Assembly (NCBI RefSeq): GCF_001642475.1
Contig: NW_019173988.1
Span: 124,001-188,000 of the forward strand
DNA: 64,000 nucleotides
Direction: 5' to 3'
DNA from: Fonsecaea monophora
Taxonomy: Eukaryota; Ascomycota; Eurotiomycetes; Chaetothyriales; Herpotrichiellaceae
Of the stretch, positions 46,226 to 56,974 are shown piece after piece. The notes beneath the pieces are model-generated. The model was not told the DNA's origin and searched no databases. It saw only the letters and a program-made list of their open reading frames with translations. The translations under genes were made by a program, and so were the position numbers. Position 1 is the first letter of the stretch; each line of letters opens with the position of its first letter.

Positions 46226-47530
46226 TCAAGCCTTGTATGTCTGCTTCGGCCGAGGGTATCTGCAGAGGGGGTATGTGTTAGAGACAGGTTAGGTTAGGTA
46301 GCGACGGTAGCAAAAAGACTTACGCGGGCCCCAACTCCTGCAGACTTAATCTTGCCAACCACTGGCCCTTTTTGATACAGTCCTCGAGGGGATCACCCTG
46401 GACCACACCGGCGCAAAAGCCACCGGCAAAAGCATCACCGGCGCCGTTTGTGTCGTTGATCAGGTTCTTGTCGATGACGGGCACCGCGTACTCCTTGAGC
46501 TCCACCTCTTCTTTTCCTGCCTCGGCCACGGCCACAATAGTTGGGTCTGTGCCCTGCGTAACAATCACCACTCTTGGTCTCTTTGTGTTGACCTTGGGGA
46601 GCTTTGCCATCAGTTTGGCACACTCTTGCATCGATATGTCAGAGGGGTGGCCTTGGGATTCGGCCCACGTCTTGGCCTCGTTCTCGTTCCCAAAGACAAA
46701 GTCGCAGTACGGCAGAATCTCGGCGAGCGGATCCTTGAAGAATTGGGGGATGAAGCCTGCCGACAAGCTCAGCATGAAGACCTTGTTTGTCTCGGCGGCG
46801 TGTTTCGCGAGCGCCATGGCCGCTGGCGGGCACACTGTCAGGTGATAGCCACCGACGTAGAAGCCCACGGTGGTCGCTTCAACCATGCTCCAGATCCGCG
46901 GCTCGAGGAGGTGCTCAAGTTTGTATTCGTTGGCGGCGGCGAGGTGCGTGCACATTGTGCGGTGGTGGTCTGTGATTATGACACCGCATTTCCCGGTGGG
47001 TGTGGCAGGGTCGACGCGGTACTCGACGTGCAGTCCTGGAGGGCCATTTCGTCACTAATCCGCTCGAGGGGGAGAGCATGCTTGGTGTGTAGGACACCAG
47101 CAAACAGTGGTGTGACGGATGTACCTACCTTCTTCCTTGCACTTTTCTCTCAAGATCTTTGCGTACTCGTCATCGCCCACGCAACCGATGTACCAGACAC
47201 TGTCCGGGGGCAGCATGTACTGTGCACCTCTGGCGGTGTTTTGCGCTGCACCGCCGGGGATCAGCTTTGCGTTGCGGTTCTGGATGAGGTCGTCGTAGAG
47301 GCCCATCTGGTGGGGTTCCGCCAGGAGGGTGTCGTTCAGTTTCAGCCCGTACTTTTCAAGCATGGCGTGATCACTACAGAGTCATGAGGTTTTAAGTGTT
47401 ACCAATGATGAGGCCTAGGGAATGCCGGGGGGGTTTTTTGCGCAGGTCAAGGGTTATTGACGTACCCGACGCCCTGGATGTCTAGGAGGGGATTCTCCAA
47501 GCAGAGCAGCTTGAAGGATTTGGTCGCCAT
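46226..47530 (-). CDS. ADO1: Adenosine kinase
   Basis: Phosphorylates adenosine to AMP with ATP, clearing the adenosine made in the S-adenosylmethionine cycle. Four exons (47466-47530, 47129-47373, 46324-47035, 46226-46259) join at GT-AG sites to 351 residues. PfkB-family features are present: ENPLLDIQGVGDHAMLEKYG at the N-terminus, GGAAQNTARGAQYML, IGCVGDDEYAKIL, GNENEAKTWA and the catalytic anion-hole motif DTNGAGDAFAGGF. The last exon gives the usual ending ELGPAYPRPKQTY. An in-frame ATG at 47680 would add 50 residues rich in Arg, Ser and Leu with no acidic residue, resembling a mitochondrial presequence. The ATG at 47530 (MATKSFKLLCLENPL) has the better context and is taken as the main start. 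The gene is divergent from the Atg43-like gene. Confidence 0.96.
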
Positions 47531-47930
47531 GTTGCGGAGCGGGGAGGGCAGAGGGCCCAGAGATAGCGATGAAGCCGGAGAAAACAAGGGTGAAAATGTA
47601 CGAAGGAGTGAGGAGGAAGAGGAAGTCCGGAAGGGTAAAATCCGTGGTCGTGCAGATATCAAACACCTTGTCGACAGCATCAAGTTGGGTTTTTCGTCGT
47701 GAGGATTGAGAATCACCAGAAGAACTGAAAATCGGTGTGGGGCATTCCAAAAGGTCGTGCATTGATCAGTTTAGCCGAATATCTTCCCTGGTCCAAGCTC
47801 TCACCACCTCTCAACGGGCTCTCTCTCAACTTTGATTTGCGAGGCTACGAATCCTAACCAACTCCAACTCCATCGTCCTTTGCCTCGCCCGTGAGAAAGA
47901 TCTCTTCCTCCGCAACTTCGTTCGGCCAAG
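47531..47930. promoter_or_regulatory. Intergenic region between ADO1 and the Atg43-like gene
   Basis: A 400-base divergent region. It includes the possible in-frame upstream start of adenosine kinase (47678-47680), so the ADO1 transcript start decides whether the presequence is made. Confidence 0.45.
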
Positions 47931-48503
47931 ATGGCATCCGTCGCCAACGAGATCGCTTCCACTATACAGAGCGCCCACATCAAGCACGATCCATCTCCAG
48001 AGCACGACATCAACCCCTCGACGGCCGCGTCCCAGAAAATCCCCGGCGAAGTCGAGGCCATCTCCCCCCCGCGTTCTCGCTCACACTCCCTAAGCGGCTC
48101 TGAGTCCACCCTACCCAGCGACATCATCCGCGCACGTCCCCGAAGCCGGTCTTTTCCCCCGATCCCCGACTTCCGCTTCGAGCAATCCTACCTCGCGAGC
48201 ATCAAGTCCGCGGACACCAACTGGAAGGTCGCCTTCATCACCATCCGCGACCAAGTGTTTTTGCCGCTGGCGCAGGGGATACTGTGGAACTTGCTCATGT
48301 TCGGATGGCGTCACTGGAACCGTGGGACCAAGTTCCAGGGCCAGAGCCTGGGCGCAAGGGTCAGGAAGTGGTGGTGGGGTGTCAACAACTGGAAGCTCCC
48401 GGACACGGAGGCGACGCGACTGAAGAAGCAGAGTGACAGGCAGGTGTTGCAGAAGGTCGAAGACTTTTTTGTGGATCGATTCGGAACCAGTCTGGGCGAT
48501 TGA
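47931..48503 (+). CDS. Atg43/DUF1770-like mitochondrial outer membrane protein
   Basis: A 190-residue protein from one exon. The first 90 residues are polar and Ser/Pro-rich. The conserved core starts at DFRFEQSYLASIKSADTNWK and continues through RDQVFLPLAQGILWNLLMFG, which looks like a membrane-inserted helix, then a basic/aromatic region (RKWWWGVNNWKLP). This layout resembles fungal DUF1770 proteins, the family of fission yeast Atg43. Atg43 is an outer-membrane mitophagy receptor that binds Atg8 through an N-terminal motif. I assign the family from recall of its layout and cannot point to a certain Atg8-binding motif here. The ATG at 47931 lies in good context just after a pyrimidine-rich leader. 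Confidence 0.7.
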   Translation: MASVANEIASTIQSAHIKHDPSPEHDINPSTAASQKIPGEVEAISPPRSRSHSLSGSESTLPSDIIRARPRSRSFPPIPDFRFEQSYLASIKSADTNWKVAFITIRDQVFLPLAQGILWNLLMFGWRHWNRGTKFQGQSLGARVRKWWWGVNNWKLPDTEATRLKKQSDRQVLQKVEDFFVDRFGTSLGD

Positions 48504-49356
48504 GGGTTCAATCCCTCATGACCTTGATGCTCATTGAAGACGGGGTTTTGTTGGACGGCAAGTCTGTCCAGCTATCTTCACAACAGTATCTTCAGCTACG
48601 CCGGCCCTCTGCATATCCCTGGATTGGTGTATGATCCTGGGCTCTGACCCGCCACCGGATGTTTGCGTATGTGCAAGCTCGAATGGCTCGTGGAGAGGCC
48701 TCTTATAGAGGGATCGAATCAACAGGGTCCCGAACTTATACCAGTACATACTGGGCACGTCGGCTTAACATTGGCCGTCGACACGCAGAGTGTGGACCTG
48801 GTTCATGGGAGAAAAGTGGAAAGCGGGAAATGGCGCCAGGACGCAAACCGTGTCGATGAGTCTAAGATGCGAGTCTAAGCCTGGTGGGGAGTTTGTCCAA
48901 GAGACGGTCGTGACTTGAAGGCCACGATCTGCCGCTTCACGATTGAAAATTATTCAAATGTCACGCACTAGAATTGTCCTTATAGCGTGGGAATCGAGTA
49001 GCGGGAGAAGAGGCTTCGAAAGAGGCTTCGAAACAGTGATGATCCGGACTTTGTCAATTCCTGTCCTATTTTTTAAGCACTCATTTCACCGAGCCGCGCC
49101 AACAACGTGGGTGCCGTTGCAGCAAGACGAGCAACCAGCGCCTCTTTATTGAGAGGAGCACATTTCATCTCGTCGGAATTTCGTGTGAGCCACATTTTCA
49201 ATTGACGCCATCGAACTGACTGCGAAGGTTCCCACCAGCCATTTGCCAGGGTTTCTGCCTTGCTTTTCGTCGCGAAAGAAATAATGACTCCCTCGTATCC
49301 CTTTCAGGCCTCCATCTCCGCCCACACGCACTGAACCACCGCAAAACCGTAACCGT
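48504..49356. other. Convergent intergenic region, no gene seen
   Basis: Between the Atg43-like gene and the 3' end of the eL24 gene. No motif-bearing frame. Confidence 0.5.
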
Positions 49357-50128
49357 CTATCGGCTCTTGGCCTGCACCTTGCTCGGTGCACCCTTGGCGC
49401 CCTGCTTGCTCGTGATCTGACCCCGCGCTGCGTTCGCTGCACTCTTCGCCTTCTCGGCCTTCTTCTTGCTCTCGCTGGCAGCCTTCTTCTCCTTGGCGTC
49501 CTTAATCGCTGCTTGACGGGCTGCGGCACGGGCCTCTGGGCGTTGAGAGCGGCGCTCCTTGATCACATCGAGGGAAGCGCCCACGATGGCTCGCTGGTGT
49601 TTTACCGTGCGGCGGGTGCGTTTTTTGGCGACTTCCTATATGTGCAAGGCGTGTTAGTGATACAGGTGTCGTGTAGAAATGTGCGGGGTGAGAGACGAGT
49701 GGTCATTTTGGCCGTCCCTCCTCTTTTTCGATATTTCTTTCAATATGCCCGGACCCATCTCGCGGTGTTCCGCCATAGGCAAAACGACGGGTTTGATTCG
49801 AGACTAACCTCTGAGATACCCTTCTTGTGCATACGTCGGTAGAGCATGGTCCAGGCTATTCTTCTTGGGTTCTTGCGCTGCAAGAAAAGGGACTCGGTCT
49901 TGCCATTCTGGAATCGGAAGATCTTGCTGTCGCCGCGGACGTAGAGCTTGCCCTGTTAAACGTGTCAGACTCGGCTTGTCAAGGGGAACGAGCGTGTCAT
50001 GGGGAATGTTGCGAAATTTCGTCCAGGTCTCGCTCTCCCGCGAGGCTCGAGGCCAAAGTGGGCGCAGGGATACTGACCTTGCCAGGGTAGATCTTGGTGG
50101 CGCTGAAGGTGTCGTCGTAGGTACGCAT
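49357..50128 (-). CDS. RPL24: 60S ribosomal protein eL24
   Basis: Cytosolic large-subunit ribosomal protein at the subunit interface. Three exons (50078-50128, 49809-49952, 49357-49635) join to 157 residues. The N-terminus is MRTYDDTFSATKIYPGKGKL, then YVRGDSKIFRFQNGKTESLF, followed by QRKNPRRIAWTMLYRRMHKK and KKRTRRTVKHQRAIVGASLD, the eL24 signature. The C-terminal third is an Ala/Lys-rich helix. The N-terminus departs from the yeast and human form (MKVE.CSFSG.KIYPG...): residues before KIYPG carry no cysteine, consistent with loss of one zinc-binding Cys pair. The two introns, 125 and 173 bases, are longer than the window average, as is common in fungal ribosomal-protein genes. Confidence 0.96.
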
Positions 50129-50609
50129 CTTGACGTTCGACTGATGCTGTACCTAGTCTTCGATGGTTCGTTGAGTGGGATGGAAAGTTGGTAACGCAGT
50201 CGGCGTTCAATAGTCTGCGGCGGAGTTGCAATTCTGCAGTGTGCGCGCCTTAGCTAATGCCAAGAACCATCATTATTACGTTCGAGCAAGAACACAATTA
50301 GCGCAGTGTCATTGAAATTGTCACGTGCTTCAGAGGCCCCTTTTTCTTGATATTCTTCATGAGGTACCATCAGTCTCTGTTGTTTACATTCATTTTGTCT
50401 CTCTCTGGCGAGATCGATCATTCGAGTCATTGCCCTACTTCCAATAATGGGTAGGCTTCCAGCTAATTGTACACGTTTGTCATGTTATCACAGGGGGTGC
50501 TCTCTGATGTCCTGTCATCCAAGAGAAGCTCACTAGGATCCCAAATCCCGGCAGCATTATTCGTCTTCATGTCCTTGAAACTTGATTTGTACACCCTTGT
50601 CTTGACTCT
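50129..50609. other. Region upstream of RPL24
   Basis: Promoter side of RPL24 and 3' side of the next minus-strand gene. The palindrome CACGTG at 50322-50327, about 195 bases before the RPL24 start, is the only clear motif. Confidence 0.45.
50322..50327. promoter_or_regulatory. CACGTG E-box upstream of RPL24
   Basis: A perfect CACGTG palindrome about 195 bases upstream of the RPL24 start. Cbf1-type bHLH factors bind this sequence and regulate ribosomal-protein genes in some yeasts. A functional site here is inference. Confidence 0.3.
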
Positions 50610-52433
50610 TCATAGAGCGCGGCGATTCATATCCTCATCATGCCACAAGCATTCCGCCCACGGGTTCTTCTTGCATTTTCGGCACTGGATGTCCTTGCAG
50701 ATCGGATTGGGGCATTCTCCACAACAGTCCGGGCAGACCATCTTGCCGCAGCCGATCTCGCCACCTTTGGTGCATTGGAGGAAAGTAGGTGCCTCTTGGC
50801 CATATGGGAAGAGGAAAGCGATCTGGAGGAGTCTCTCTTCTGCCATCTTGAGCGATTCTGGGTTGTCTTTGTGGATCTTGACGGCCAGTGCAGCGGCTTT
50901 GTAGGCACAGCATGCGCGACCGCAGACAGCACAGCAGTGGTCGAGGCAAGTGGTGCATTTGAGATTGCGAGAGTGCCAGGCCCGGCTTGTGTTTGGATGA
51001 CGCGAATATGGCTGTCCTTGATCATAATCGTAGCTGTGATTGTTGGTGGTAGTGCGCAAGTAACGTTCCTAGACCTTGATGTTACTTCACATTGCCACGA
51101 TAACCAAGGATTAGTGACCATAACTTACGAGATCAGGTCGGTGAAGCATGTCAGTGTTCTGTGGCGAGGCAGAGTCGGGCTGAGGCTTCTCGGATTTTGT
51201 CTTGAACAGATCGGTGACTTTGCGTAAACCAGTCTTCTTGTGCTCAAGTCCCTCTGAAAGTGGTGTTACAACCGACTTGCTGCTACCAACAGTAGCCCTG
51301 CCCGGGGTGGATGTGCCAGCCATTGGTGAACCTTCAGTGGAGACGGTGAAGAGGTCATTCTGGACATTCTCGGCACCAAGTTGGAACGCTGACAGGTTGT
51401 TGCTGAGATTGTAAGTGTTCGCTGTGTCAGAGCTTTTTCGTGGCACAGGACGAGGCGCGATGGGTCGGCAAGCAAACGGCTCTGGAGTGTTTGGGCTGGC
51501 TGAGTCTGCGGCGCCAACTGCCTTCGCACTGAATGGGTTGTCTTGGATTTTGCCATTATCGTAGTTCCCTCTAACAAACGCGTTTCCAGGCATCGGCACT
51601 GTGTCGAACTTGATTCTGCTTTGCAGATCAGCTTCACGTTCAGCCTTTTCGCGTTCAACCTCGTCGCGCTCAGCTTCGCGTTCCTTTTCGTCAAATCGTC
51701 GTCTGGCCTCTTTCACCAGTCGCTTGATTTCCTCTTTCTTGGTCGTGCTGATCAGGGAAGGCGCGTCGCTGGTGGAAGTAAAGGGATTAGGCTGGTTCAT
51801 TGGATGCTGACTGATGTCTGGTGCAGGGATTCTCGTCAGATGGGAAAAGGGTGCTTCGATGACTGTGTGCTGCTTCTGCACGGGGAGTCTGCCTTTGTTG
51901 GTACTTTGTGGAGGAGATGAGAGTGGCATGGCGTGAGGTTGGGTGGAGTGGTTTGGCGGTAACATTATGAGAGATCGGGCAGGTTTGATGGTCTTCTCAT
52001 CGTCTCGTGCAGTCTTCATGATGTCGGTGGAGGGAGGGTGCTTGACTGGGTCGCTGTTCGGACAGGAGGAATTTGGGTGATTTCGGACAATGTCCAGGGC
52101 CAGATTCACGTCAAATTCAAACGGCTTCCCTGTAACAACAGACAAGGGCCTAAAAGACCCTCCTCTACGTCGGTTGTAGAGGGGTGCGACAGAACCAGGA
52201 CCAGGACGTGAAGAATCACTCACGTGATTCTTCAGCCTCGTGCCCTTCCCTCCATCTGGCGAAGTCTTCCGACTCCGCACAGACAAGCCCGTCAGGCTCA
52301 GCTTCTTCCCCAGAGTCCTTAAGGGGGACCCCGGCGAGCGAAGAAGAGCCTTGACAGACTGCGGCGTTGATGGCCGCGAGGGAAGGCACGAGGCTATCTC
52401 GTCAGAGTCCAGACTCCACCGGCTCTGCTCCAT
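50610..52433 (-). CDS. Unrecognised protein: disordered body with cysteine-rich C-terminal zinc-binding-like domain
   Basis: Two exons (51129-52433, 50610-51068) join at a GT-AG intron to 587 residues. Residues 1-430 are Ser/Pro-rich and mostly disordered. They contain one charged helix predicted as coiled coil (near 232-270, KKEEIKRLVKEARRRFDEKE) and two NPF tripeptides, in QPNPFTST and DNPFSAK. NPF is the ligand of EH domains in endocytic adaptors. The second exon is dense in Cys: CTTCLDHCCAVCGRACC, then CTKGGEIGCGKMVCPDCCGE and CPNPICKDIQCRKCKK, ending CLWHDED. Spacing in CxxC pairs suggests at least three zinc sites. I recognise no named family, and the arrangement is not RING, PHD or FYVE as far as I can tell. 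It may be a fungal scaffold or adaptor. Confidence 0.85.
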
Positions 52434-53049
52434 GGTGGACGTCTGTGATATGTGTTGATGTGAAAGGGGAAAAAACAGCGTGTCTTTGGGCCAACGCTCT
52501 TGACAGAAATATGTTGCTCCAGTTCCCGCCGAGCTTCAGCGACGGGTACAAAATCGACCAATGGCGCGCATCAGCCTCCAGTCGCTTCACCGGGGCGATG
52601 ATGTCGCCGTGTTGGGTGGAACGCATGTCAAGATCGGCAATCGATGATCAGGATGGACGGCATATCAAGAACGACAAAGACCGAGATGGACCACAAGCAC
52701 TCTGTCCGCAAGAGAGGGACGAACAACAGCGGACGACACAGCACACATGCCACGACAGACACCTCAAAGACAAGCACAGAAACAATCCAGAGCCCGACTC
52801 ACCACGGTGGATGGTAAACAGCCTCAAACCAAAGAATCTTCAATTGTATTCATCATGGGGATAGTAGTATTCATCGTGCTGAGAGAATTGAAGGCAAGAG
52901 CCATTCTTCTCTGGTCGTTGCGTCAAGGGCGAAGGCTCCAGGCTCCTCAGATCGTCACTCGTTCCGTTCCGTGCCACAACTTCATCGCGTTCTCTCTTTC
53001 GACAACCCTTTCTTTCCTTGCTGCCGGTCATCAAAATGGAACGTTCAAA
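52434..53049. other. Intergenic, no gene seen
   Basis: Promoter side of the cysteine-rich gene and 3' flank of UBC13. Plus-strand frames here are antisense or polar runs without motif. Confidence 0.5.
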
Positions 53050-53652
53050 TCATGGCATGGCATAGGTTTTGGTCCATTCTCTCGCTGTCTGGATCGCGGC
53101 CTCCTGGTCCTCCTTCCATCGCTGAGCAACATCATTCGCCAAAGGATCATCCGGATTTGGAGCACCTAGCAGAGCCTGAATGGAAAGGAGAATGGTTCTT
53201 ATTTGAAGCGCAGGCGACCAATTGCCTTGACAGAGGTTAGGCCTTAGTCCAGCCCAAAGGACAGAATTACTCACTCTTCAGCACATCCAAGCAAATTCGG
53301 CCGAGCTTGTCAATGTTGGGATGGTATATCTTGGTCAGAAATCTGATCTTGGGAGGGGTCATCGGGTAGTCGTCTGGCAGGAATAGTTCGAGCTTGAAGA
53401 CACCTCCTGCAGAGAATCAGTCCTGACGACATCGTGTTGCGGTAAGATGCTCAATACCTTCATATGGAGATTGTGATGGACCATGTATGCTGACATCAAA
53501 GTATCGCAGATTGTCTTCATGGGGCACCGCGCTTATCCCAGGGACACTGAAAGACTTAGATGGACCCCAAGTCAGTTCTAGGGCCAGGATGGGACGTACG
53601 GCTCTGCCATCAACCTCTCCGTCTCTTTTATGATTCGCTTGGGCAGCGCCAT
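53050..53652 (-). CDS. UBC13: Ubiquitin-conjugating enzyme E2 N
   Basis: E2 enzyme that, with the variant Mms2, builds Lys63-linked ubiquitin chains, as on PCNA in error-free DNA damage tolerance. Four exons (53600-53652, 53458-53546, 53275-53406, 53050-53225) join to 149 residues, the normal Ubc13 length. MALPKRIIKETERLMAEPVP opens the protein. The core has YFDVSIHGPSQSPYEGGVFK, the HPN motif in KIYHPNIDKLGRICLD with catalytic Cys in ICLDVLK, and SNWSPALQIRTILLSIQALL. NPDDPLANDVAQRWKEDQEA near the end is the Ubc13 hallmark. The acceptor of the last intron is AAG (53226-53228), less usual than CAG or TAG but needed to restore LKSNWSPAL. Confidence 0.97.
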
Positions 53653-54849
53653 TACGAACGTAAAGTTTCAACAGGCCGCAGAGGGCGCGTTGAGAGAACT
53701 GGACCAGGACAGTGTCGGAGAGCTCAGCTCTCAATCTCTCCGTAGGTAGGATCGGAGAAGGAGTTCAAACCGGGGAATAAGTCGTGGAATGGAGGCTGAA
53801 AGGATCTGGGAACGGCAGTTCGCACCAGGTGAGGGGACAGTGTCTGCAGAAAGATGGTGTCTAGGTCAACGGTGGGGTATACGGCTGCCTGAGATAAGTT
53901 ATTGACACAGGGTTGTGGCTGCTTTGCTAAGGCAATCGGCAGTCACCGTCGTTTGAGTCACTCTGATTGATATACCTGAAGGTCGATACCGCTTGGAGTC
54001 AACTGCGGTTTCCATCCAGACATCATGACTCGGGGAAAATCTTGGCAGCGGTATTTCATCCGTGGAGCATGACTCGCCTCATGTTACTGCTGCGATATTT
54101 CCTTCATCCAATTGTCTCTCTCGTCACCACTTCCTCACCTCGTAGGAGGTCAATTGTTGACTACACTGGCATTCGTTGTTTTGTCTCTGTTGATGTGTGT
54201 ATCAGCAACGATATATTGCCTAGTCACTAGCCTTCCTCCCGCGCATTTCGACGTGAAGTCCTGAACCGGGTCCACCTCACATGCAATTGCGAACCCTCCA
54301 TTGGCCTTGGACAAAGAGCTACTTGTGTCTCCCATCAGAAAGTCCGCCGGACTGCACTACAATCAATATGGGTATGGAACACGACGCTGTGCAGCTCCTT
54401 GGATATCGTTATGCACGGTGACAGCCTTACCGCCCCGTCAGACGTCCAATATCGCCCCGCATTTTAGCGTCCCGCACACAATTGTATCCCTTGGTAGACC
54501 GATACGAGAAGGCTGTCCCACCATTGGGCGAACACCATCATATGAGACTTGACTTGGGTGCAGTGCACCATGGCGGATCTGACCTTCAGTCCAGCCCTGG
54601 AGACATAGCAGTTCCTTCATGGTCCGGTCACCACTGGGACATGCCACCACAATTGAGTGGGAATTCTTGACCCACTATTCATACTTAGTCCACAGGTCGG
54701 CACTCTGTTGTCTGTGTTAGGACACTGTTGCGAAAATCTAGATTCATTTCTTGGTGGAAGACTCTACTTAAGCAAGAACTCATCCTCCTACGTGCTTCTG
54801 TCCGACTCTACTTCTTTTTTGGGCCTTTACCACATAGCGACACCAATAA
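53653..54849. other. Divergent intergenic region, no gene seen
   Basis: Between UBC13 (minus) and the monooxygenase (plus). Many short frames on both strands with no motif. Confidence 0.5.
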
Positions 54850-56974
54850 ATGGCAACACAGCAACAAGATGAGGGTCCCGAGACCACGGATGTGATAATA
54901 TGTGGATGCGGCCCTACTGGGGCATTGCTAAGTGCGCTCCTAGGTCGAATGTCCGTCAAGAATGTAGTATTGGAGAAAGAGAAGGACATCGTGACCGATC
55001 CTCGTGGAATTGCTCTGGATGAGGATGGAATTCGACTACTCCAGGAGATAGGTTTGTACGAGCAGATATACGGCGAGATTGGACAACACATTGGATGGAC
55101 ATTATTCACCTCTGGAAAGCATGGGCTCATGACCAAGCCATTCATGAAAATGAATTTAAACTCCACCGAAGGAGGTACTGGCCATGTTGCTGCTATCGCC
55201 CACAAGCAGCCTGTAATGGAAAAGCATCTCCGCATGGCCGCGAGCAGCTGCCCTAGCTCACAGCTGCGGCTTGGGTCGACCATTGTGGGTATAGAAGAGA
55301 ATGAGGACTCTGTCCAAGCACAGTATATCGACAACAATGGCACCCAGCACACCATTCGGGGGAAGTTCTTCGTGGGAGCAGATGGTAAAACCGGGTTTAC
55401 ACGTAAACGCTATCTGGAACCAAAAGGTGTCCTCCTCCAAACACTGTCCGGGTGAGACATGTTTATTGCAACAGGTACATCAAGCAAAGTTGACGTGATG
55501 CTAGCTACGAGTATCAGGAGACGTGGGTTGCGATGAACTGGCACATGGATCTCCCCACGCCAGAGACACACCCAGGATTTCCCCTTTGGAAACTGAATTA
55601 CACCCCTGAACAAGTCTACGATAAATTCTTTCCACCAAACTTTCGATTTATTGGCAATCCTGAGAGGCCCTCTGTCTGCGGAAGCTTCGGCCCACGGAGC
55701 GATAGACTCTGGCGGTTTGAATTCGTGGTGGACCAAGGGGAGGATCCGCAGGAGATGGCTACTTGGGAGAAGACGTCTGAGATTGTCTTACCATACTTGA
55801 CACACCCGGGCGCTGATTATGGGTAAGCTCCTCAATTTCCATGTAGTGGCGTCTTTCTGCTCACCACCCACATCAAACTTGACTAGTTTGAAAGATGCTG
55901 TGCAATACCCCCTGGATTGTATCCACGTTCTGCGGTCGAGACCTTTCACCTTTGCTGCTAGAAGCTGCAACAAATGGACTGTCGGAAGACTGATACTATG
56001 CGGTGATGCTGCCCATGTTATGCCTCCATGTACGTGGTTCATACCTACAACTGAGTTCCACATTGACAAAGGTAGTTGGCGGCCAAGGAATTGTCTCAGG
56101 ATTTAGAGACGCTTCAGGGATTGCATGGAGGCTCGCACTAGCTTGTCGACCCGACTTCGATGGAAGCTTTGAAACGCTTTTCAATGGATGGTTCCTGGAA
56201 CGAAAGCAGCAGCTAGACCACTCACTTGCTGCTACAGTGGCCAACGGAAATCTCACCACCGCCCGGAATCCCACGAAGATCTTTCTCCGGGACTGGATCC
56301 TATGGCTGATGCAGCTTGTCCCCAGCTCCAGACATAAGCTCGAATTGGGTCCTCGTGCATACGGCATGAACCGATACGCATTCAACACCGGGATGGCGTT
56401 CCTTCCCGATCTAGCGGGCGGACGCTGTTTCCCACAAGTCTACTGTTGTCCAGCGTTCCCTCTGACCCGAAATTTGGTAGCAAATGTCCGCTTTACAGAC
56501 GACGTTTTCTTCCATGATCCAAGAAGCAACGCGCTCCTACGGCTTATTGTCGTGATCGATAATATGGAGCAAGCAGAGAAAGCGTGGTTGGAACTCAAAA
56601 CCCTGGACCTTGAAAAAGCCTCCAACAATGAAGTCCTCAAAGATTCCGCTTTCTTCCTCGTCCATTCTCCATTGCTCGAGAATCGCCCAGCAAGCACCTC
56701 GTCGGATGTCCCCCAGCAGAGCGTTTATCGCATAGCGACTGGGGACGAGTTCGCCGTGTCAGACCTTTGTAGGAACCGGCCTTACCCGACAGGGTACGAC
56801 ATGTATCGGATCAAAAAGGACATGGGAGGGAGGAAGTACGTTTTGGTCCGCCCCGACCGATTCGTCTATGCCGCTTGTCACACTGGTGCAGAGCTCATTG
56901 CTGCTTGCGAACGCATCCCACAGACATTGTGCGGATCTTCTAGTACGACAAGACCGCGTGATTCGAAGCTCTAG
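54850..56974 (+). CDS. FAD-dependent aromatic-type monooxygenase with C-terminal SKL
   Basis: A flavoprotein hydroxylase of the PHBH/phenol hydroxylase group. Four exons (54850-55451, 55505-55822, 55887-56029, 56076-56974) join to 653 residues. Motifs: nucleotide-binding GCGPTG at 19-24 with acidic residues closing the fold (NVVLEKEKD), the second FAD motif FVGADGKTG near 175-183, and GDAAHVMPPFGGQG starting near 345, which is intact only after splicing out 56030-56075. These enzymes use NAD(P)H and oxygen to hydroxylate aromatic or related substrates, and relatives include MhpA. The length, over 600 residues, allows a C-terminal thioredoxin-like domain. The protein ends DSKL, a PTS1, so a peroxisomal location is predicted. 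No pathway partner lies next to it. Confidence 0.93.
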
